64,000 bases of DNA, taken from contig OZ059898.1 in the NCBI GenBank assembly GCA_964057225.1, forward strand, positions 20,251,267 through 20,315,266, given 5' to 3'. The translations under genes were made by a program, and so were the position numbers. Under the pieces are notes generated by a model that saw only the letters and a program-made list of their open reading frames with translations, was not told the DNA's origin and did not search any database. Positions 38,901-51,590 of this stretch are shown here, piece by piece; position 1 is the first letter of the stretch, and the number at the start of each line of letters is the position of its first letter. This DNA is from Auanema rhodensis. Its lineage: Eukaryota > Nematoda > Chromadorea > Rhabditida > Rhabditidae.

Positions 38901-40200
38901 ATCAATAAAAATTTGTTTTTAGACTAATATGGACATGCGAAATCTAATTTTGAAAACCGCATCGCTTTATCTTTGACGTGAAGCGAGTTACATACCAAGT
39001 GCACATCACGTGTACACTTAATAAGCATAAATTAAAGTTCACGTAAATTTCAAAGTCATGGTTACCATGCACCAATATCAATAAAAATTTGTTTTTAGAC
39101 TAATATGGACATGCGAAATCTAATTTTGAAAACCGCATCTCTTTATCTTTCACGTGAAGCGAGTTACATACCAAGTGCACATCATGTGTACACTTAATTA
39201 GCATAAATTAAAGTTCACGTAAATTTGAAAGTCATGGTTACCATCAACCAATATCAACAAAAATTTGTTTTTAGACTAATATGGACATGCGAAATCTAAT
39301 TTTGAAAACCGCATCTCTTTATCTTTCACGTGAAGCGAGTTACATACCAAGTGCACATCATGTGTACACTTAATTAGCATAAATTAAAGTTCACGTAAAT
39401 TTGAAAGTCATGGTTACCATCCACCAATATCAACAAAAATTTGTTTTTAGACTAATATGGACATGGGGAACCTAATTTTGAAAACCGCATCTCTTCATCT
39501 TTCACGTGAAGCGAGTTACATACCAAGTGCACATCACGTGTACACTTAATTAGCATAAATTAAAGTTCACGTAAATTTCAAAGTCATGGTTACCATGCAC
39601 CAATATCAATAAAAATTTGTTTTTAGACTAATATGGACATGCGAAATCTAATTTTGAAAACCGCATCGCTTTATCTTTGACGTGAAGCGAGTTACATACC
39701 AAGTGCACATCACGTGTACACTTAATAAGCATAAATTAAAGTTCACGTAAATTTCAAAGTCATGGTTACCATGCATCAATATCAATAAAAATTCGTTTTT
39801 AGACTAATATAGACATGAGGAATCTAATTTTGAAAACCGCATCTCTTTATCTTTCACGTGAAGCGAGTTACATACCAAGTGCACATCATGTGTACACTTA
39901 ATTAGCATAAATTAAAGTACTCGTAGATTTTAAAGTCATGGTTGCCATGCACCAATATCAATAAAAATTTGTTTTTAGACTAATATAAACATGGGGAATC
40001 TAATTTTGAAAACCGCATCTCTTTATCTTTCACGTGAAGCGAGTTACATACCAAGTGCACATCATGTGTACACTTAATTAGCATAAATTAAAGTTCACGT
40101 AAATTTCAAAGTCATGGTTACCATGCACCAATATCAATAAAAATTTGTTTTTAGACTAATATGGACATGCGAAATCTAATTTTGGAAACCGCATCTCTTT
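35942..40200 (-). repeat. Second copy of the 19-mer start plus 6- and 10-monomer amplifications
   Basis: The monomer series of the first copy restarts at about 35942 (GCGGAATC with TTTTAAAAACC, then GTGCACTTCACG near 36187). The AGTACTCGTAG marker then recurs at 37100, 38156 and 39916, spaced 1056 and 1760 bp (6 and 10 monomers). The same short series, GGAACC/CTTCATC then CGCTTTATC/AATAAGC then ATAGACATGAGG then AGTACTCGTAG, is thus re-amplified with extra GAAAGTC/CATCCACC monomers. Near-identical copies suggest recent expansion. Confidence 0.8.
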
Positions 40201-42280
40201 ATCTTTCACGTGAAGCGAGTTACATACCAAGTGCACATCACGTGTACACTTAATTAGCATAAATTAAAGTTCACGTAAATTTCAAAGTCATGGTTACCAT
40301 GCACCAATATCAATAAAAATTTGTTTTTAGACTAATATGGTCATGGGGAATCTAATTTTGAAAACCGCATCTCTTTATCTTTCACGTGAAGCGAGTTACA
40401 TACCAAGTGCACTTCACGTGTACACTTAATTAGCATAAATTAAAGTTCACGTAAATTTCAAAGTCATGGTTACCATGCACCAAAATTAATAAAAATTTGT
40501 TTTTAGACTAATATGGACATGGGGAACCTAATTTTGAAAACCGTATCTCTTCATCTTTCACGTGAAGCGAGTTACATACCAAGTGCACATCACGTGTACA
40601 CTTAATTAGCATAAATTAAAGTTCACGTAAATTTCAAAGTCATGGTTACCATTCACAAATATCAACAAAAATTTGTTTTTAGACTAATATGGACATGCGA
40701 AATCTAATTTTGGAAACCGCATCTCTTTATCTTTCACGTGAAGCGAGTTACATACCAAGTGCACATCACGTGTACACTTAATTAGCATAAATTAAAGTTC
40801 ACGTAAATTTCAAAGTCATGGTTACCATGCACTAATATCAATAAAAATTTGTTTTTAGACTAATATGGACATGCGGAATCTAATTTTGAAAACCGCATCT
40901 CTTTATCTTTCACGTGAAGCGAGTTACATACCGAGTGCACATCACGTGTACACTTAATTAGCATAAATTAAAGTTCACGTAAATTTCAAAGTCATGGTTA
41001 CCATGCACCAATATCAATAAAAATTTGTTTTTAGACTAATATGGACATGGGGAATCTAAATTTGAAAACCGCATCTCTTTATCTTTCACGTGAAGCGAGT
41101 TACATACCAAGTGCACATCACGTGTACACTTAATTAGCATAAATTAAAGTTCACGTAAATTTCAAAGTCATGGTTACCATGCACCAATATCAATAAAAAT
41201 TCGTTTTTAGACTAATATGGACATGCGAAATCTAATTTTGAAAATCGCATCTCTTTATCTTTCACGTGAAGCGAGTTACATACCAAGTGCACATCACGTG
41301 TACACTTAATTAGCATAAATTAAAGTTCACGTAAATTTCAAAGTCATGGTTACCATCCACCAATATCAACAAAAATTTGTTTTTAGACTAATATGGACAT
41401 GGGGAATCTAATTTTGAAAACCGCATCCCTTTATCTTTCACGTGAAGCGAGTTACATACCAAGTGCACATCACGTGTACACTTAATAAGCATAAATTAAA
41501 GTTCACGAAAATTTCAAAGTCATGATTACCATGCATCAATATCAATAAAAATTCGTTTTTAGACTAATATGGACATGAGGAATCTAATTTTGAAAACCGC
41601 ATCTCTTTATCTTTCACGTGAAGCGAGTTACATACCAAGTGCACATCATGTGTACACTTAATTAGCATAAATTAAAGTTCACATAAATTTCAAAGTCATG
41701 GTTACCATGCACCAATATTAATAAAAATTTGTTTTTAGACTAATATGGACATGAGGAATCTAATTTTGAAAACCGCATCTCTTTATCTTTGAAGTGAAGC
41801 GAGTTACATACCAAGTGCACATCATGTGTACACTTAATTAGCATAAATTAAAGTTCACGTAAATTTCAAAGTCATAGTTACCATGCACCAATATCAATAA
41901 AAATTTGTTTTTAGACTAATATGGACATGGGGAATCTAATTTTGAAAACCGCATCTCTTTATCTTTGACGTGAAGCGAGTTACATACCAAGTGCACATCA
42001 TGTGTACACTTAATTAGCATAAATTAAAGTACACGTAAACTTTAAAGTCATGGTTGCCATGCACCAATATCAATAAAAATTTGTTTTTAGACTAATATGG
42101 ACATGGGGAATCTAATTTTGAAAACCGCATCTCTTTATCTTTCACGTGAAGCGAGTTACATACCAAGTGCACATCACGTGTACACTTAATTAGCATAAAT
42201 TAAAGTTCACGTAAATTTCAAAGTCATGGTTACCATGCACCAATATCAATAAAAATTTGTTTTTAGACTAATATGGACAT
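40200..42280 (-). repeat. Mirror image of forward monomers at about 24.4-26.4 kb
   Basis: The rare variants in order are GGTCATGG (40339), CCAAAATTAATAA, CCGTATC, CACAAATATCAAC, TTTTGGAAACC, ACTAATATC with TACCGAGTG, AAAATCGCATC, CATCCCTTT, CACGAAAATTTC with CATGATTACC (41504), CACATAAATTTC with CAATATTAAT, CATAGTTACC (41871) and ACGTAAACTTTAAAG. Nearly all are reverse complements of forward variants between 26.2 kb and 24.5 kb in exactly descending order; ACTAATATC is a local change. About twelve consecutive monomers correspond, which chance order cannot explain. Agreement ends near 42.28 kb. Confidence 0.88.
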
Positions 42281-44205
42281 GGGGAATCTAATGTTAAAAA
42301 CCGCATCTCTTTATCTTTCACGTGAAGCGAGTTACATACCAAGTGCACATCACGTGTACACTTAATTAGCATAAATTAAAGTACTCGTAGATTTTAAAGT
42401 CATGGTTGCCATGCACCAATATCAATAAAAATTTGTTTTTAGACTAATATAAACATGGGAAATCTAATTTTGAAAACCGCATCTCTTTATCTTTCACGTG
42501 AAGCGAGTTACATACCAAGTGCACTTCACGTGTACACTTAATTAGCATAAATTAAAGTTCACGTAAATTTCAAAGTCATGGTTACCATGCACCAAAATTA
42601 ATAAAAATTTGTTTTTAGACTAATATGGACATGCGAAATCTAATTTTGAAAACCGCATCTCTTTATCTTTGACGTGAAGCGAGTTACATACCAAGTGCAC
42701 ATCATGTGTACACTTAATTAGCATAAATTAAAGTTCACGTAAATTTGAAAGTCATGGTTACCATCCACCAATATCAACAAAAATTTGTTTTTAGACTAAT
42801 ATGGACATGGGGAACCTAATTTTGAAAACCGCATCTCTTCATCTTTCACGTGAAGCGAGTTACATACCGAGTGCACATCACGTGTACACTTAATTAGCAT
42901 AAATTAAAGTTCACGTAAATTTCAAAGTCATGGTTACCATGCACCAATATCAATAAAAATTTGTTTTTAGACTAATATGGACATGGGGAATCTAATTTTG
43001 AAAACCGCATCTCTTTATCTTTCACGTGAAGCGAGTTACATACCAAGTGCACTTCACGTGTACACTTAATTAGCATAAATTAAAGTTCACGTAAATTTCA
43101 AAGTCATGGTTACCATGCACCAATATTAATAAAAATTTGTTTTTAGACTAATATGGACATGAGGAATCTAATTTTGAAAACCGCATCTCTTTATCTTTGA
43201 CGTGAAGCGAGTTACATACCAAGTGCACATCATGTGTACACTTAATTAGCATAAATTAAAGTTCACGTAAATTTGAAAGTCATGGTTACCATCCACCAAT
43301 ATCAACAAAAATTTGTTTTTAGACTAATATGGACATGGGGAACCTAATTTTGAAAACCGCATCTCTTCATCTTTCACGTGAAGCGAGTTACATACCAAGT
43401 GCACATCACGTGTACACTTAATTAGCATAAATTAAAGTTCACGTAAATTTCAAAGTCATGGTTACCATGCACCAATATCAATAAAAATTTGTTTTTAGAC
43501 TAATATGGACATGCGAAATCTAATTTTGAAAACCGCATCGCTTTATCTTTGACGTGAAGCGAGTTACATACCAAGTGCACATCACGTGTACACTTAATAA
43601 GCATAAATTAAAGTTCACGTAAATTTCAAAGTCATGGTTACCATGCATCAATATCAATAAAAATTCGTTTTTAGACTAATATAGACATGAGGAATCTAAT
43701 TTTGAAAACCGCATCTCTTTATCTTTCACGTGAAGCGAGTTACATACCAAGTGCACATCATGTGTACACTTAATTAGCATAAATTAAAGTACTCGTAGAT
43801 TTTAAAGTCATGGTTGCCATGCACCAATATCAATAAAAATTTGTTTTTAGACTAATATAAACATGGGGAATCTAATTTTGAAAACCGCATCTCTTTATCT
43901 TTCACGTGAAGCGAGTTACATACCAAGTGCACATCACGTGTACACTTAATTAGCATAAATTGAAGTTCACGTAAATTTCAAAGTCATGGTTACCATGCAC
44001 CAATATCAATAAAAATTTGTTTTTAGACTAATATGGACATGCGAAATCTAATTTTGGAAACCGCATCTCTTTATCTTTCACGTGAAGCGAGTTACATACC
44101 AAGTGCACATCACGTGTACACTTAATTAGCATAAATTAAAGTTCACGTAAATTTCAAAGTCATGGTTACCATGCACCAATATCAATAAAAATTTGTTTTT
44201 AGACT
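42280..44205 (-). repeat. Chimeric reverse monomers between two mirror blocks
   Basis: This stretch mixes monomers of the neighbouring types. AGTACTCGTAG occurs at 42380 and 43788 (1408 bp, 8 monomers apart). GTGCACTTCACG occurs near 42523 and 43049. CCAAAATTAATAA and CAATATTAATAA appear in new combinations with GACGTG and GAAAGTC monomers. It looks like the product of exchanges between the mirror block to the left and the amplified 19-mer series. Confidence 0.7.
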
Positions 44206-46400
44206 AATATGGTCATGGGGAATCTAATTTTGAAAACCGCATCTCTTTATCTTTCACGTGAAGCGAGTTACATACCAAGTGCACTTCACGTGTACACTTA
44301 ATTAGCATAAATTAAAGTTCACGTAAATTTCAAAGTCATGGTTACCATGCACCAAAATTAATAAAAATTTGTTTTTAGACTAATATGGACATGGGGAACC
44401 TAATTTTGAAAACCGTATCTCTTTATCTTTCACGTGAAGCGAGTTACATACCAAGTGCACATCACGTGTACACTTAATTAGCATAAATTAAAGTTCACGT
44501 AAATTTCAAAGTCATGGTTACCATCCACAAATATCAACAAAAATTTGTTTTTAGACTAATATGGACATGCGAAATCTAATTTTGGAAACCGCATCTCTTT
44601 ATCTTTCACGTGAAGCGAGTTACATACCAAGTGCACATCACGTGTACACTTAATTAGCATAAATTGAAGTTCACGTAAATTTCAAAGTCATGGTTACCAT
44701 GCACTAATATCAATAAAAATTTGTTTTTAGACTAATATGGACATGCGGAATCTAATTTTGAAAACCGCATCTCTTTATCTTTCACGTGAAGCGAGTTACA
44801 TACCGAGTGCACATCACGTGTACACTTAATTAGCATAAATTAAAGTTCACGTAAATTTCAAAGTCATGGTTACCATGCACCAATATCAATAAAAATTTGT
44901 TTTTAGACTAATATGGACATGGGGAATCTAATTTTGAAAACCGCATCTCTTTATCTTTCACGTGAAGCGAGTTACATACCAAGTGCACATCACGTGTACA
45001 CTTAATTAGCATAAATTAAAGTTCACGTAAATTTCAAAGTCATGGTTACCATGCACCAATATCAATAAAAATTCGTTTTTAGACTAATATGGACATGCGA
45101 AATCTAATTTTGAAAATCGCATCTCTTTATCTTTCACGTGAAGCGAGTTACATACCAAGTGCACATCACGTGTACACTTAATTAGCATAAATTAAAGTTC
45201 ACGTAAATTTCAAAGTCATGGTTACCATCCACCAATATCAACAAAAATTTGTTTTTAGACTAATATGGACATGGGGAATCTAATTTTGAAAACCGCATCC
45301 CTTTATCTTTCACGTGAAGCGAGTTACATACCAAGTGCACATCACGTGTACACTTAATAAGCATAAATTAAAGTTCACGAAAATTTCAAAGTCATGATTA
45401 CCATGCATCAATATCAATAAAAATTCGTTTTTAGACTAATATGGACATGAGGAATCTAATTTTGAAAACCGCATCTCTTTATCTTTGACGTGAAGCGAGT
45501 TACATACCAAGTGCACATCATGTGTACACTTAATTAGCATAAATTAAAGTTCACGTAAATTTCAAAGTCATAGTTACCATGCACCAATATCAATAAAAAT
45601 TTGTTTTTAGACTAATATGGACATGGGCAATCTAATTTTGAAAACCGCATCTCTTTATCTTTGACGTGAAGCGAGTTACATACCAAGTGCACATCATGTG
45701 TACACTTAATTAGCATAAATTAAAGTACACGTAAACTTTAAAGTCATGGTTGCCATGCACCAATATCAATAAAAATTTGTTTTTAGACTAATATGGACAT
45801 GGGGAATCTAATTTTGAAAACCGCATCTCTTTATCTTTCACGTGAAGCGAGTTACATACCAAGTGCACATCACGTGTACACTTAATTAGCATAAATTAAA
45901 GTTCACGTAAATTTCAAAGTCATGGTTACCATGCACCAATATCAATAAAAATTTGTTTTTAGACTAATATGGACATGCGAAATCTAATTTTGAAAACCGC
46001 ATCTCTTTATCTTTCACGTGAAGCGAGTTACATACCAAGTGCACATCACGTGTACACTTAATTAGCATAAATTAAAGTACACGTAAATTTTAAAGTCATG
46101 GATGCCATGCACCAATATCAATAAAAAATTGTTTTTAGACTAATATGGACATGCGAAATCTAATTTTGAAAACCGCATCTCTTTATCTTTCACGTGAAGC
46201 GAGTTACATACCAAGTGCACATCACGTGTACACTTAATTAGCATAAATTAAAGTTCACGTAAATTTCAAAGTCATGGTTACCATGCATCAATATCAATAA
46301 AAATTTGTTTTTAGACTAATATGGACATGCGAAATCTAATTTTGGAAACCGCATCTCTTTATCTTTCACGTGAAGCGAGTTACATACCAAGTGCACATCA
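44205..46400 (-). repeat. Direct repeat of the 40.2-42.3 kb block, extended
   Basis: GGTCATGG at 44211 and CACGAAAATTTC at 45376 repeat those at 40339 and 41504 with a 3872-bp shift (22 x 176). One monomer (CACATAAATTTC/CAATATTAAT) is lost afterwards: the CATAGTTACC monomer is shifted by only 3696 bp. The block then goes on with GGATGCC (about 46100) and ATGCATCAATATC (about 46285), the reverse complements of forward GGCATCC (22204) and GATGCATGG (about 22020), so the mirror relation may reach back to about 22 kb of the forward half. Confidence 0.8.
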
Positions 46401-47425
46401 CGTGTACATTTAATTAGCATAAATTAAAGTTCACGTAAATTTCAAACTCATGGTTACCATGAACCAATATCAATAAAAATTTGTTTTTAGACTAATATGG
46501 ACATGGAGAATCTAATTATGAAAACCGCATCTCTTTATCTTTCACGTGAAGCGAGTTACATACCAAGTGCACATCACGTGTACATTTAATTAGCATAAAT
46601 TAAAGTTCACGTAAATTTCAAAGTCATGGTTACCATGCACCAATATCAATAAAATTTTGTTTTTAGACTAATATGGATATGGGGAATCTAATTTTGAAAA
46701 CCGCATCTCTTTATTTTTCACGTGAAGCGAGTTACATACCAAGTGCACATCACGTGTACATTTAATTAGCATAAATTAAAGTTCACGTAAATTTCAAAGT
46801 CATGGTTACCATGCACCAATATCAATAAAATTTTGTTTTTAGACTAATATGGACATGGGGAATCTAATTTTGAAAACCGCATCTCTTTATCTTTCACGTG
46901 AAGCGAGTTACATACCAAGTGCACATCACGTGTACATTTAATTAGCATAAATTAAAGTTCACGTAAATTTCAAACTCATGGTTACCATGCACCAATATCA
47001 ATAAAAATTTGTTTTTAGACTAATATGGACATGGAGAATCTAATTTTGAAAACCGCATCTCTTTATCTTTCACGTGAAGCGAGTTACATACCAAGTGCAC
47101 ATCACGTGTACATTTAATTAGCATAAATTAAAGTTCACGTAAATTTCAAACTCATGGTTACCATGCACCAATATCAATAAAAATTTGTTTTTAGACTAAT
47201 ATGGACATGAGGAATCTAATTTTGAAAACCGCATCTATTTATCTTTCACGCGAAGCGAGTTACATACCAAGTGCACATCACGTGTACATTTAATTAGCAT
47301 AAAGTAAAGTTCACGTAAATTTCAAAGTCATGGTTACCATGAACCAATATCAATAAAAATTTGTTTTTAGACTCATATGGACATGGGGAATCTAATTTTG
47401 AAAACCGCATCTCTTTATCTTTCAC

Positions 47426-50300
47426 GTGAGGCGAGTTACATACCAAGTGCACATCACGTGTACATTTAATTAGCATAAGTTAAAGTTCACGTAAATTTCA
47501 AAGTCATGGTTACCATGCACCAATATCAATAAAAATTTGTTTTCAGACTAATATGGACATGGGGAATCTAATTTTGAAAACCGCATCTCTTTATCTTTCA
47601 CGTGAAGCGAGTTACATACCAAGTGCACATCACGTGTACATTTAATTAGCATAAATTAAAGTTCACTTAAATTTCAAAGTCATGGTTACCATGCATCAAT
47701 ATCAATAAAATTTTGTTTTTAGACTAATATGGAAATGGGGAATCTAATTTTGAAAACCGCATCTCTTTATCTTTCACGTGAAGCGAGTTACATACCAAGT
47801 GCACATCACGTGTACATTTAATTAGCATAAATTAAAGTTCACGTAAATTTCAAACTAATGGTTACCATGCACCAATATCAATAAAAATTTGTTTTTAGAC
47901 TAATATGGACATGGAGAATCTAATTTTGAAAACCGCATCTCTTTATCTTTCACGTGAAGCGAGTTACATACCAAGTGCACATCACGTGTACATTTAATTA
48001 GCATAAATTAAAGTTCACGTAAATTTCAAACTCATGGTTACCATGCACCAATATCAATAAAAATTTGTTTTTAGACTAATATGTACATGGAGAATCTAAT
48101 TTTAAAAACCGCATCTCTTTATCTTTCACGTGAAGCGAGTTACATACCAAGTGCATATCACGTGTACATTTAATTAGCATAAATTAAAGTTCACGTAAAT
48201 TTCAAACTCATGGTTACCATGCACCAATATCAATAAAAATTTGTTTTTAGACTAATATGGACATGGAGAATCTATTTTTAAAAACCGCATCTCTTTATCT
48301 TTCACGTGAAGCGAGTTACATACCAAGTGCACATCACGTGTACATTTAATTAGCATAAATTAAAGTTCACGTAAATTTCAAACTCATGGTTACCATGCAC
48401 CAATATCAATAAAAATTTGTTTTTAGACTAATATGGACATGGAGAATCTAATTTTGAAAACCGCATCTCTTTATCTTTCACGTGAAGCGAGTTACATACC
48501 AAGTGCACATCACGTGTACATTTAATTAGCATAAATTAAAGTTCACGTAAATTTCAAACTCATGGTTACCATGCACCAATATCAATACAATTTTGTTTTT
48601 AGACTAATATGGACATGGGGAATCTAATTTTGAAAACCGCATCTCTTTATCTTTCACGTGAAGCGAGTTACATACCAAGTGCACATCACGTGTACATTTA
48701 ATTAGCATAAATTAAAGTTCACTTAAATTTCAAAGTCATGGTTACCATGCATCAATATCAATAAAATTTTGTTTTTAGACTAATATGGAAATGGGGAATC
48801 TAATTTTGAAAACCGCATCTCTTTATCTTTCACGTGAAGCGAGTTACATACCAAGTGCACATCACGTGTACATTTAATTAGCATAAATTAAAGTTCACGT
48901 AAATTTCAAAGTCATGGTTACCATGCACCAATATCAATAAAATTTTGTTTTAAGACTAATATGGACATGGGGAATCTAATTTTGAAAACCGCATCTCTTT
49001 ATCTTTCACGTGAAGCGAGTTACATACCAAGTGCACATCACGTGTACATTTAATTAGCATAAATTAAAGTTCACGTAAATTTCAAACTCATGGTTACCAT
49101 GCACCAATATCAATAAAAATTTGTTTTTAGACTAATATGGACATGGAGAATCTAATTTTGAAAACCGCATCTCTTTATCTTTCACGTGAAGCGAGTTACA
49201 TACCAAGTGCACATCACGTGTACATTTAATTAGCATAAATTAAAGTTCACGTAAATTTCAAACTCATGGTTACCATGCACCAATATCAATAAAAATTTGT
49301 TTTTAGACTAATATGGACATGGAGAATCTAATTTTGAAAACCGCATCTCTTTATCTTTCACGTGAAGCGAGTTACATACCAAGTGCACATCACGTGTACA
49401 TTTAATTAGCATAAATTAAAGTTCACGTAAATTTCAAACTCATGGTTACCATGCACCAATATCAATAAAAATTTGTTTTTAGACTAATATGGACATGGAG
49501 AATCTATTTTTAAAAACCGCATCTCTTTATCTTTCACGTGAAGCGAGTTACATACCAAGTGCACATCACGTGTACATTTAATTAGCATAAATTAAAGTTC
49601 ACGTAAATTTCAAACTCATGGTTACCATGCACCAATATCAATAAAAATTTGTTTTTAGACTAATATGGACATGGAGAATCTAATTTTGAAAACCGCATCT
49701 CTTTATCTTTCACGTGAAGCGAGTTACATACCAAGTGCACATCACGTGTACATTTAATTAGCATAAATTAAAGTTCACGTAAATTTCAAAGTCATGGTTA
49801 CCATGCACCAATATCAATAAAATTTTGTTTTTAGACTAATATGGACATGGGGAATCTAATTTTGAAAACCGCATCTCTTTATCTTTCACGTGAAGCGAGT
49901 TACATACCAAGTGCACATCACGTGTACATTTAATTAGCATAAATTAAAGTTCACGTAAATTTCAAACTCATGGTTACCATGCACCAATATCAATAAAAAT
50001 TTGTTTTTAGACTAATATGGACATGGAGAATCTAATTTTGAAAACCGCATCTCTTTATCTTTCACGTGAAGCGAGTTACATACCAAGTGCACATCACGTG
50101 TACATTTAATTAGCATAAATTAAAGTTCACGTAAATTTCAAACTCATGGTTACCATGCACCAATATCAATACAATTTTGTTTTTAGACTAATATGGACAT
50201 GGGGAATCTAATTTTGAAAACCGCATCTCTTTATCTTTCACGTGAGGCGAGTTACATACCAAGTGCACATCACGTGTACATTTAATTAGCATAAGTTAAA
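47426..50300 (-). repeat. 16-monomer duplication inside the right subfamily
   Basis: The rare variants GTGAGGCGAG (47426 and 50242) and CATAAGTTAAAG (47474 and 50290) recur together 2816 bp (16 x 176) apart. A smaller 6-monomer spacing (1056 bp) is seen for CACTTAAATTTC at 47664 and 48720. These show that large-unit exchange also shaped the uniform subfamily. Confidence 0.7.
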
Positions 50301-51590
50301 GTTCACGTAAATTTCAAAGTCATGGTTACCATGCACCAATATCAATAAAAATTTGTTTTTAGACTAATATGGACATGGGGAATCTAATTTTGAAAACCGC
50401 ATCTCTTTATCTTTCACGTGAAGCGAGTTACATACCAAGTGCACATCACGTGTACATTTAATTAGCATAAATAAAAGTTCACTTAAATTTCAAAGTCATG
50501 GTTACCATGCACCAATATCAATAAAAATTTGTTTTTAGACTAATATTGACATGGGGAATCTAATTTTGAAAACCGCATCTCTTTATCTTTCACGTGAAGC
50601 GAGTTACATACCAAGTGCACATCACGTGTACATTTAATTAGCATAAATTAAAGTTCACTTAAATTTCAAAGTCATGGTTACCATGCATCAATATCAATAA
50701 AATTTTGTTTTTAGACTAATATGGACATGGGGAATCTAATTTTGAAAACCGCATCTCTTTATCTTTCACGTGAAGCGAGTTACATACCAAGTGCACATCC
50801 CGTGTACATTTAATTAGCATAAATTAAAGTTCACGTAAATTTCAAACTCATGGTTACCATGCACCAATATCAATAAAAATTTGTTTTTAGACTAATATGG
50901 ACATGGGGAATCTATATTTGAAAAACGCATCTCTTTATCTTTCACGTGAAGCGAGTTACATACCAAGTGCACATCACGTGTACATTTAATTAGCATAAAT
51001 CAAAGTTCACGTAAATTTCAAAGTCATGGTTACCATGCACCAATATCAATAAAAATTTGTTTTTAGACTAATATGTACATGGAGAATCTAATTTTAAAAA
51101 CCGCATCTCTTTATCTTTCACGTGAAGCGAGTTACATACCAAGTGCACATCACGTGTACATTTAATTAGCATAAATTAAAGTTCACGTAAATTTCAAAGT
51201 CATGGTTACCATGCACCAATATCAATAAAATTTTGTTTTTAGACTAATATGGACATGGGGAATCTAATTTTGAAAACCGCATCTCTTTATCTTTCATGTG
51301 AAGCGAGTTACATACCAAGTGCACATCACGTGTACATTTAATTAGCATAAATTAAAGTTCACGTAAATTTCAAACTCATGGTTACCATGCACCAATATCA
51401 ATAAAAATTTGTTTTTAGACTAATATGGACATGGAGAATCTAATTTTGAAAACCGCATCTCTTTATCTTTCACGTGAAGCGAGTTACATACCAAGTGCAC
51501 ATCACGTGTACATTTAATTAGCATAAATTAAAGTTCACGTAAATTTCAAACTCATGGTTACCATGCACCAATATCAATAAAAATTTGTTT

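Noticed and set aside
47294-47476. 60-codon open frame on the minus strand, similar to the one at 6217-6399
   Set aside because: It has the same monomer origin; a TAG is changed by the variant AGACTCATATGG. Similarity to the other frames reflects repeat homology, not protein selection.
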